From: Coriobacteriaceae bacterium AF08-21
Lineage (GTDB): Bacteria; Actinomycetota; Coriobacteriia; Coriobacteriales; Coriobacteriaceae
Length of the DNA stretch: 51,757 nt
Assembly (NCBI GenBank): GCA_027687465.1
Contig: JAQCQR010000017.1
Span: 1 to 51,757, forward strand
Direction of reading: 5' to 3'
Position 1 is the stretch's first letter. Every line of letters starts with the position of its first letter. Both the position numbers and the translations under genes were made by a program. The notes under the pieces are model-generated. The model did no database searches. It saw nothing but the letters and a program-made list of their open reading frames with translations, and had not been told where the DNA came from. Positions 33,782-41,036 of this stretch are shown one piece after another.

Positions 33782-36163
33782 CTATAGATCCAACGCCTTC
33801 TTCGCAGCATCGACCGGGTCGCCATCCATGTAGAACACCGGGCTCAACCCCGAGATAATCTCGGAGGAAACGCTCTGCAGGCCCGCGATGGCGCTCAGCG
33901 GCAATATCACGCGCTTGGCGCCGGCGTTTTTGGCCACGCGCATGATGTCCTCGAGCCCGCGGATCTCATCCATAGAGCCCGACATGCGCAAGATTCCCGG
34001 AACCGCCAGCGCGGACATCACCGGGCGGTTGCACGCCGCGGAGCACAGGCCCACAAACTCGGCAAGCGAGACTTCTTCGGACAGACCCTTGCTCTGCAGG
34101 TCGTTATAGAACAGCAGGTAGTCCTTTGAGCCAATGTGCATGCCCGGCGCCACACGGTTCGCCAGGTTCACAAAGTTGTCGAACGCGGCCTCCAACGTAT
34201 CGCGCACCGGCTTGTTAAAGGCAACGCCCTCGTGCTTAAACTTGCACTCTCCGGCGACAGCCTTGTTCTCCAGCTTGTACACGGCAACCTCGCCGCTCTG
34301 CGACCTGCCCACGCCAAACACGTGACCGGACAGCAGCGGCCCGTCGGGAATCAACGTATCCTCGGACTGCTCGGGCACGCGCACCACGTGCACGTCCTGC
34401 GGATTGTCGGCATCCATATAGCCCAGGTTGACGTCGATAAACTCGACGCCCGCCATAATCTTGAGCTGCTCCTTTACGCGGCGACGGCCCTCGATGGCGT
34501 AGTCCAGCAGCCAACGAACGTCGTCCTTGTCCATAGCCTCGTCAGGGAACAGCAGCTTGGCCAGGCCGCTAAAGGACTTGCGCACGGCAATCTCGTCACG
34601 CTTGTTAAAGTCGCTGTTAAAGCGGAAGTAGCGGTCGATATGATGCGTAAAGTCCTTGCGGCGCATCTCCTTGCAAAACTCCGACAGACAGTCGGTGATT
34701 AAGCCGTAATGCCCGGTCAGCAGGCTCGAGCGCATCTTGGGAATCTCCCAGCCCGGCAGGTAATAGTGGATACGGTCGAAGAAGGCCGAATCGTTGTTAA
34801 ACTCCGGCGGGAACGGATCAAACAGGTGCGTGGTCTTAAGGACGTTTTGCACGGTGTCGTTGATGTTGCCCTCAAAGACCATGGAGGCGTCGGCGTTGAT
34901 CTGGTCGCGGCCGCGCGCGTAGCTGCCACTCGCCATATAGTCCTTCATGATCTGCACGGCATTGGTGTCCTTAAAACGCATGCCGGCGACCTCGTCGAAC
35001 GTCACGCAATCCCAATGGCCCACCAAGCCCACGCGGTCGGCGCGCATGGAGTTCATACGGCCGAACAGGTTGGCCGTGGTGGTCTGCCCGCCCGAAAGCA
35101 AAATGGCGTAGGGCGAAACCTCTTTGTAGATATGGCTCTTGCCGGTGCCGCGGGGACCAAGCTCGCACAGATTGTAGTTGCGCTCGATCAGCGGCACCAT
35201 GCGCTCGATAAAGTGCAGGCGCTCCTTCTCCGAAAGCTCGCTGGGCTCATAGCCGGCAGAGCGCAGCAGCATGTTGAGCCACTCGTCGCGCGAGAAATAC
35301 TGACGCTCCTCGATCATGGCGTCCAGGTCCAGGTTGGGCATCTGGATGGGCGTGAGCGACGCCACGCTAAACGGAGAGTCCTCGGGCCCGCGCTTTTTGC
35401 GCTTAGCCTTGGAGCGGCGCGGCGCATCGTCGCCAAAGACTTCCATGCCAAACTCGTCTTCCTCTTCCATGGGACGACGATACTCGATGCTCATAATGCA
35501 CCAAATACCACCCTGGAGAATCTTGGAATAGTCGCGCACGTACTCGGCCGGCATCACAAACGGCTCAATGGTCAGGTTGGCAAACGACGCCACGTAGATG
35601 TCTTTGTACTCGTCGAGCTTGGCCGTCACCTTATCGATGATGGTAAAGCGACCCAGCTCGCGGATCTTGGACTTAATGCGCTCGGACTCGTCGGGACGCA
35701 CGTAGTTATCGGTGAGGATCTTGCGGATGCGCCCCAGGCCCTCTGCCACGGCATCCTCGTCATCGGTTGAGCAGTACATGCCCAGCAGGTACTCCAGCAC
35801 AAAGGTGGGCACGTTGGCGCCACGCTTCATAAGGGCCGTGAGGTCCTTGCGCACGATCTTGCCGCCAAAGTGCTCGAGCAGCTTGCCGTCCAGTCCATCC
35901 ATATCGTAGCCGTCGTCCTCGGGAGCCTCGGCCACGGCTTGGGCATAGCCATCGGTCGAGGATTCGTCCTCGGCGGGCGCCACGACCTCAGCGGGCGCAG
36001 CGGTCTCCATCGGCTCCGGGACAGGCGCAGCGGCCACGGCCTCTGCGGCAGCCTCAGCCTCCGGGGCAGGCACGGCCTCCCCTGCAGGCACCGCAGCCTG
36101 CACGGGCGTATTCACATCAATCGAGGGAACTTCCCATAGATCGTCGTCATGGCTATCAAACAT
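33782..36163 (-). CDS. brxL: BREX protein BrxL (Lon-like AAA+ ATPase)
   Basis: Component of type 1 BREX; BrxL is a DNA-binding AAA+ ring with a C-terminal Lon-like domain. 793 residues. Walker A is in LGPRGTGKSHIYKE near residue 338, followed by QTTTANLFGRM and the Walker B-like CVTFDEVAGM. The C-terminal Lon-protease-like part has LSGHVFGVGRSQSGEVAVYKLE and NRPVMSALAVPGILRMSG. The N-terminus carries about 85 residues of Ala/Pro/Glu-rich low complexity before the conserved part begins at LDGKLLEHFGGKIVRKDL. ATG at 36163 is preceded by TAGGAG; a GTG three codons earlier is less likely. It starts 11 bp after the pglZ stop. Confidence 0.93.
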   Translation of the reverse strand: MFDSHDDDLWEVPSIDVNTPVQAAVPAGEAVPAPEAEAAAEAVAAAPVPEPMETAAPAEVVAPAEDESSTDGYAQAVAEAPEDDGYDMDGLDGKLLEHFGGKIVRKDLTALMKRGANVPTFVLEYLLGMYCSTDDEDAVAEGLGRIRKILTDNYVRPDESERIKSKIRELGRFTIIDKVTAKLDEYKDIYVASFANLTIEPFVMPAEYVRDYSKILQGGIWCIMSIEYRRPMEEEDEFGMEVFGDDAPRRSKAKRKKRGPEDSPFSVASLTPIQMPNLDLDAMIEERQYFSRDEWLNMLLRSAGYEPSELSEKERLHFIERMVPLIERNYNLCELGPRGTGKSHIYKEVSPYAILLSGGQTTTANLFGRMNSMRADRVGLVGHWDCVTFDEVAGMRFKDTNAVQIMKDYMASGSYARGRDQINADASMVFEGNINDTVQNVLKTTHLFDPFPPEFNNDSAFFDRIHYYLPGWEIPKMRSSLLTGHYGLITDCLSEFCKEMRRKDFTHHIDRYFRFNSDFNKRDEIAVRKSFSGLAKLLFPDEAMDKDDVRWLLDYAIEGRRRVKEQLKIMAGVEFIDVNLGYMDADNPQDVHVVRVPEQSEDTLIPDGPLLSGHVFGVGRSQSGEVAVYKLENKAVAGECKFKHEGVAFNKPVRDTLEAAFDNFVNLANRVAPGMHIGSKDYLLFYNDLQSKGLSEEVSLAEFVGLCSAACNRPVMSALAVPGILRMSGSMDEIRGLEDIMRVAKNAGAKRVILPLSAIAGLQSVSSEIISGLSPVFYMDGDPVDAAKKALDL

Positions 36164-36174
36164 AGGGCACACTC

Positions 36175-38883
36175 CTAAAAACCAAAGTCAGCAACAGGGG
36201 CAAACGAAACAGCGATGGTGTACGTCTCGCGCCAAACGATCTTGCCCGTCTCGCGCTCGCGGCAGACCAGATAGTACGGACCCTTGGCCGAGAATCCATC
36301 CGCTGCATGCAACGCAAACTTGGCATGCACCACGCGCTCCTGCGAGTTAACAGAAGTCTTGTTGGCATGCGCCTTGACCGTATCGCTCACCTCGTTGCCA
36401 CTTGCATCGGTAAACACCAGCTCGTACTCGCACGGCAAGACCTTACCTTGGGCAGGCTCTTCCTGGATCAAGTTGACCGAGAAGAGCGAGTTGGTCACTC
36501 GGCGTCCCTCGCTTAGCACGCGCAGCGTCGCCGCGCGCGTGTCGACAAAGTCCTTGGAACCCGAGCGCGCACGCCAAAAACCGATAACGGGCACGCAGAG
36601 CTCCTGCAGGCTCATGCCGCCGTGGACGTAGTTGTTAGTGCCGCCGGGACGCTTGAAGTGCACGTTCTCGCGCGGGGCAAACCCCTCAAAACCGGCGCCC
36701 AAACGTCCCATGTTAACATTAACAAACACCCCGCATGCCTCTTCCGAAAGCTTGGCCACGGCCTCGTTGGGTACCACCAGATGACGCTTGCCGTGCATGA
36801 CAGGAGCGTCAAGGAAGGGAAGGTCTGGCTTGCCGAGCATCTGGCACTCGCTGAGCTCCCGACGCGTGTAGATAAAGCCGTGGTCCGCCGTTATAACAAC
36901 ACGGGCGCCCGGGGCGTCGGTGCACACGCGACGCGCCAACGCAGCAAGTTCCTCCACGGTGTCCGCACAGGCATCGAAGACGTCATCCTGCGTAGCGGCC
37001 TTCTCGCCCGTAGCATCGATCTTGTTGTGGTAGAGATAAACGAGCTTGGAGTCCTTGAGCAGCGCCTTGCGCTCGGTTCCCGCCATGTTGAGGTATGCGC
37101 TCGAGCGCAAAGCGCGGGCCGTGGGCTCAACGTGGGTAAGTACGGCCTCGCGCTGCGGAGTCGTCGCAGTGGGCATGCCGTCAGCCAACACAAGCGAGCC
37201 ATCCGCTGCAAGTTCAAGCGCTTGGTGCGGCAGCAGCGCGGGCATGCCCACCTCGGTGATGGAGGGAAAGACCGCCTGCATGCTAGAAACCCTGACGTTG
37301 CCGCCGCGCTCGCGCTCGAGAAGCGCCGCGACATCACGGGCCACCTCATAGCGCAGCGCGTCGCTTACGATAACGACCGTCGTTTTGGCAGACCCCACAA
37401 AGGTGGGCAGCACATGCCAGTAGAATTCATCCTGCCGTGCAGGGCCATCGATGTAGCCGCAATCGGCCCACTCCCCTTGCGCAGCGACCGCCCAGCAGGC
37501 ATTGGCATCCGCCAAGAACCAGTTACTGTAGAGATTCTCCGCCCAGTCCGCCACAGCGCGGGCAGGTTCCTCGAGCGCATCGCACTCGACGGAGCGCACC
37601 CGCAGATACGCGGTGCACATGTGGCGATAGGCAGCGTCCATGGCATACCAATCGGACGTGTAGGCATCCCACACCTGCTGGGGTTGCGCCAGATGGAACC
37701 CGCCCGCGTGTGCCTGCCTAAACGCGCACATATCGGCCACAGCGGCAAGCAAGTCAAAGTAGCTCTCAACACGACGGTACCAGCTTAGGTCGCAACGGCG
37801 CGCAGCAAATGCGCGCGCACTCTCAACACGGTCCGCACCCTGAGCAAACGAGCTGAACAACTGTGAGAGCACAGCCTCGTTGACGCACGGGAACACGTCA
37901 AGCGAGACCAACGCATCGATTGGCAGGGTCTCGAACCGCGCAAAGAGTCCACGGGCATCCTCTACCAAACGGCAGATCTCAAATAGGTCCTCGCTCGATG
38001 CCTGGGCATCGGCGGCCTGGTCCCACGTACGCACCGCCTCAAGACAATAGGGGCCGTAGGCGGGAGCCACATAGCTTTCGAGTCCCTTGAGCGCCCCCTC
38101 GGGAAGCGCGGTGGATGCCGCCGTAAGGAGCACATGGGATGCAAGCATAAGCAGTGAGTCGCGCTCGTACAGCGGCCCATCAAACCCATAGCAGCGCAGC
38201 ATAAAGGCAGAGAGGACGTCGCGCAAGCTGTACTTATCCACCAGCGCAGCCAGCGCCTCGGGGCCCTCGTGCAGCAGTGTGGCCATGCAGCCGCGCAGCA
38301 CAAACGCGGGCCGCGCGTCGCCCGGCTCCTTGCCGCCAAAGATCACCGTAAGGATTCCAAGCTCGATATCGGATGCGCCCGCGGCGTGCGGAACGCACGC
38401 GGCAAACTTAGCACAGCGGGTCTTGGCATCAAAGAAGGTCTTGTGTTCGCGCAGGCTCTCGCGCACGGCGTCGATATTCTCGATGCCCAGCTGATCAGCT
38501 AAAAGCGAAAGATAATCAGCCTGGAACTGATCGGCATACAGCTCAACATCGGCAAGCCAATCGGCCTCAAGCCTGCCGCGCGGGCAACGGCGATACAGCA
38601 AGATATCGTTCGCAAGGTCATCGCGGTTGATGAGCTTCTTTACGGCAAACATGCGGCCCTCGCAGGCCTCAACAAACCGCACCGGACGCTCAAAGTCACC
38701 GTGAGCAGGCATTACGCCGGCATCGGCCCCCACGCCGTCGAAACCCTCGGCAGCCAATCGCTCAAACTCAGGAGCAAACTCGCCGTCCGCATCGTGCCAA
38801 ACCACCACACGGCGCGGCACGCATGCGGACAACGGCTGCAAAAACCGCAGCTTGAGCTGTTCTTCTACATCGATCCTGGGCAT
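36175..38883 (-). CDS. pglZ: BREX protein PglZ (alkaline-phosphatase-superfamily)
   Basis: Core BREX component with a PglZ domain of the alkaline phosphatase superfamily, required for defence in type 1 systems. 902 residues. The N-terminal half is helical (RVVVWHDADGEFAPEF near the start). The PglZ domain has VVIVSDALRYEVARDV near residue 504, SITEVGMPALLPH, and VVITADHGFIYTRREL near 664, which are the metal-site Asp/His segments. ATG at 38883 with TAAGGATATTC upstream. It starts 23 bp after the pglX C-terminal gene and is followed closely by brxL, so all are one transcript. Confidence 0.94.
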   Translation of the reverse strand: MPRIDVEEQLKLRFLQPLSACVPRRVVVWHDADGEFAPEFERLAAEGFDGVGADAGVMPAHGDFERPVRFVEACEGRMFAVKKLINRDDLANDILLYRRCPRGRLEADWLADVELYADQFQADYLSLLADQLGIENIDAVRESLREHKTFFDAKTRCAKFAACVPHAAGASDIELGILTVIFGGKEPGDARPAFVLRGCMATLLHEGPEALAALVDKYSLRDVLSAFMLRCYGFDGPLYERDSLLMLASHVLLTAASTALPEGALKGLESYVAPAYGPYCLEAVRTWDQAADAQASSEDLFEICRLVEDARGLFARFETLPIDALVSLDVFPCVNEAVLSQLFSSFAQGADRVESARAFAARRCDLSWYRRVESYFDLLAAVADMCAFRQAHAGGFHLAQPQQVWDAYTSDWYAMDAAYRHMCTAYLRVRSVECDALEEPARAVADWAENLYSNWFLADANACWAVAAQGEWADCGYIDGPARQDEFYWHVLPTFVGSAKTTVVIVSDALRYEVARDVAALLERERGGNVRVSSMQAVFPSITEVGMPALLPHQALELAADGSLVLADGMPTATTPQREAVLTHVEPTARALRSSAYLNMAGTERKALLKDSKLVYLYHNKIDATGEKAATQDDVFDACADTVEELAALARRVCTDAPGARVVITADHGFIYTRRELSECQMLGKPDLPFLDAPVMHGKRHLVVPNEAVAKLSEEACGVFVNVNMGRLGAGFEGFAPRENVHFKRPGGTNNYVHGGMSLQELCVPVIGFWRARSGSKDFVDTRAATLRVLSEGRRVTNSLFSVNLIQEEPAQGKVLPCEYELVFTDASGNEVSDTVKAHANKTSVNSQERVVHAKFALHAADGFSAKGPYYLVCRERETGKIVWRETYTIAVSFAPVADFGF

Positions 38884-38906
38884 GAATATCCTTACCGTAT
38901 CTGCAG

Positions 38907-39875
38907 TTACTTGATCTTCGCCAGCACATCCTGAAACTTGGCGTAGTTGACCTTGACGCCGTCATCCAGGTCGATCTTAATCATCTGGTCTGCCAAGTGG
39001 TGCAACTTCTCCTCGTAGCCGATGGTCTCTTTAAGCTGATCATTGAGCTTTTTGACGCGCTTATCCAAACGCACGCGCTCGCCGCGCTCGGCGGTGGCAA
39101 GGGCATCGTTGGCATAGCCGATCTGGGAACGATAGCGCTCCTGCTGCTCATGCACATAGTCGGTGCGAATGCGAGCCAACAGGTCGGGCTGGTAGCGATG
39201 CATGTAAACAAGGCACTTGAAGCCATTCTTCTTGCCGCTGTCGAACAGCCAGTAGATGGGACGCTTCTTGTAGGTCTGGCAGTGGTCCTTAAAGAAGTCC
39301 TTCAAAAAGTAGGTGCGGATTACCTCGCGCGAGGTGCCCTTGCCGCCGAGCGCCTCGGCAATAAAGGCCAGGTTCTGCTCGAGCGTCTCCTCGCCGTACA
39401 CGGTGCGCACAAAGTCGATAAAGTAACGCACGATGTCGTCGTCAAAGTACTCGTCATCGGTAATGGGCAGCACGTTGTCGCTATCGGGCATAAAGGTCAC
39501 GTGATCGGGATCGGGTATCTTGGCCCGATAGTCGTCGACCGTGGCACCCTGATCGGCCAGGACCAAGCCATCCACGTCCAGCGAATAGCGGCCAAACATG
39601 CAGCCCACGGCGTAGCTTACGAGCGAGGTGATCTCGTCGCGCTTGGTGCGCACGTATTTATTGCCCTTGTAGCTCTCGGGAATCTCATCGGCGGTGTCGA
39701 AAATGCGCGCCACCGAAACGTACTTATCCTCGACCTCGATGGGCACTTCGCCCTCCATGTTGTAGATCTTGGCAAAGATTCGGTTGAGCTCTTCCTCGTT
39801 AGCGCGAAGCTGCTCAAAGCGAGCATTAACCTCGGCCTTGCGAGCCTCGTATTTATCGGCCAAAAGCGTTGTCAT
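38907..39875 (-). CDS. pglX: C-terminal part of BREX methyltransferase PglX, separate gene
   Basis: Corresponds to the C-terminal third of a normal type 1 PglX. 322 residues starting MTTLLADKYEARK; then ANEEELNRIFAKIY, LVSYAVGCMFGRYSLDVDGL, NVLPITDDEYFDDDIVRYF, REVIRTYFLKDFFKDH, KKRPIYWLFDSGKKNGF and YMHRYQPDLLARIRTDY, all stretches I know from the end of full-length PglX proteins. The N-terminal methyltransferase gene lies 1.16 kb upstream, ending where this sequence would continue. It has its own ATG at 39875 with GGAAGGCGG upstream, so it is set up to be translated separately. It contains no methyltransferase motif. Confidence 0.87.
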   Translation of the reverse strand: MTTLLADKYEARKAEVNARFEQLRANEEELNRIFAKIYNMEGEVPIEVEDKYVSVARIFDTADEIPESYKGNKYVRTKRDEITSLVSYAVGCMFGRYSLDVDGLVLADQGATVDDYRAKIPDPDHVTFMPDSDNVLPITDDEYFDDDIVRYFIDFVRTVYGEETLEQNLAFIAEALGGKGTSREVIRTYFLKDFFKDHCQTYKKRPIYWLFDSGKKNGFKCLVYMHRYQPDLLARIRTDYVHEQQERYRSQIGYANDALATAERGERVRLDKRVKKLNDQLKETIGYEEKLHHLADQMIKIDLDDGVKVNYAKFQDVLAKIK

Positions 39876-40028
39876 TGTGCCGCCTTCCGTTTCCCATGGT
39901 CTTTCAATTAATCGGTCGCCGTGAAGGAATCAGGCTCGAAGCTCAGCCCCATGCACCGCGCGATGCCGGTGCATCTCTCGCTCGAAAGCAGCTGATTCGT
40001 CTTGGTTGCGCGATATGAAATCGCTCTC

Positions 40029-40487
40029 CTATCCAATGGAAGCTTGCAAATCGACTTCATGCCACACGTGTTTGCCAAACATTCCCGAAACTGGACTAAA
40101 CTCAAATGCGCATTCTCGAGATTCGCTCCCTCCCGAAATTACAAGGAGCAATCGAGATCCCCCCAACAGATCGCGAGCGTTCCCACAGCGACAAATCGCA
40201 TGGTAATCTTGCGAACCGACTGTCTTCTCGGTAATCAAAAATGAAAGCGTCGCTAAACCAGATGGATCAAAATAAGGGGTATTATGAGCGGATACATTGC
40301 ACACGTGCGGCTCCCCGCACATTATTAAATCGAGCTGCAAAACCGCATCCGCTATCGCAGAGTCCTCTGACCTTTCCTGCTCAACGCACTTCAGCTCAAT
40401 GCATATTTCCCTAGTCTCACCTCGCAGAAAACGATCAACCGCCTGTCGGTCGTAATTTTGAGGTTCATAAATACAACAATTAGACAT
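40029..40487 (-). CDS. unknown protein inserted between the two pglX parts (cargo 2)
   Basis: Not recognised. 152 residues, no transmembrane helix, six Cys (CC near the start; CEQ.. and MCGEPHVC; CRCGNARD). Mixed alpha/beta character with ICIELKCVEQE, LQLDLIMCGEPH and LLLVISGGSESRECAFEF, perhaps a beta-sandwich. ATG at 40487 follows GAAAGGTAATAACC. It follows the HTH gene by 42 bp and is 153 bp before the pglX C-part. Base composition is lower in GC than the rest of the operon. It could be a modulator, immunity-like protein or effector; nothing in the sequence decides. Confidence 0.62.
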   Translation of the reverse strand: MSNCCIYEPQNYDRQAVDRFLRGETREICIELKCVEQERSEDSAIADAVLQLDLIMCGEPHVCNVSAHNTPYFDPSGLATLSFLITEKTVGSQDYHAICRCGNARDLLGGSRLLLVISGGSESRECAFEFSPVSGMFGKHVWHEVDLQASIG

Positions 40488-40529
40488 GGTTATTACCTTT
40501 CGAAACTACAGCCTCCTTGCGGAAGCAGC

Positions 40530-41036
40530 TTATCTTTGGATAATTTGATCTATTGCACTTCCGGCAATAATACCCACGGCATCGGCAGTCCACTTCAGCG
40601 CCGTAGGCGTCTCTTTTAAAGCCTTGTCATGCCGACCGCGGCCAATCAAAGCAAGGCCCTTTTTCGTTATTTGTAAGCCAACGCTTTCTTGTGAAAACGC
40701 CAAATAATCGGCATCTTTCAACGACTGAATGCACCCAGCAACATCGACTGCCGGAATACCCCAAGCAGAAACGTCGATTTCGGAAATACGCTCGTTTTCA
40801 AGCTCGATAATCTGCCACAGCAGCTCCCTAATGATGTATGCATCTATAGGACGCTTCGCATCACAGGGGATGATCCACCTGAATGGGAAGGAGGTTTCTT
40901 TTACCGCACCAGAAATCAAATCAGCCCTACACCAGGCGGAAACATCTCGTTTATCGGCGTTCCACTTTTCAGCACACTCCGCTGTAGTTCGTTTCGTCTC
41001 TTCGACAAGTTTGTAGGATTTGGCCACAATGCTCAC
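40530..41036 (-). CDS. HTH protein inserted between the two pglX parts (cargo 1)
   Basis: 168 residues. The N-terminal part reads as a MerR/excisionase-like DNA-binding domain: AECAEKWNADKRDVSAWCRADLISGAVKE, then FRWIIPCDAKRPID, the usual ending of such domains. It is followed by a helical segment (YIIRELLWQIIELENERI) and a small winged-helix-like region (CIQSLKDADYLAFSQES...ITKKGLALIGRG). The start is a GTG whose first base comes directly after the pglX TAG stop, so it is probably translated by ribosomes finishing pglX. A regulatory role on BREX is a guess from position and fold. Confidence 0.65.
   Translation of the reverse strand: MSIVAKSYKLVEETKRTTAECAEKWNADKRDVSAWCRADLISGAVKETSFPFRWIIPCDAKRPIDAYIIRELLWQIIELENERISEIDVSAWGIPAVDVAGCIQSLKDADYLAFSQESVGLQITKKGLALIGRGRHDKALKETPTALKWTADAVGIIAGSAIDQIIQR

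Noticed and set aside
39908..40105. Small minus-strand frame between cargo 2 and the pglX C-part
   Set aside because: Mostly overlaps the end of the 152-residue gene in another frame and lacks a ribosome site; it could be a remnant but cannot be supported.
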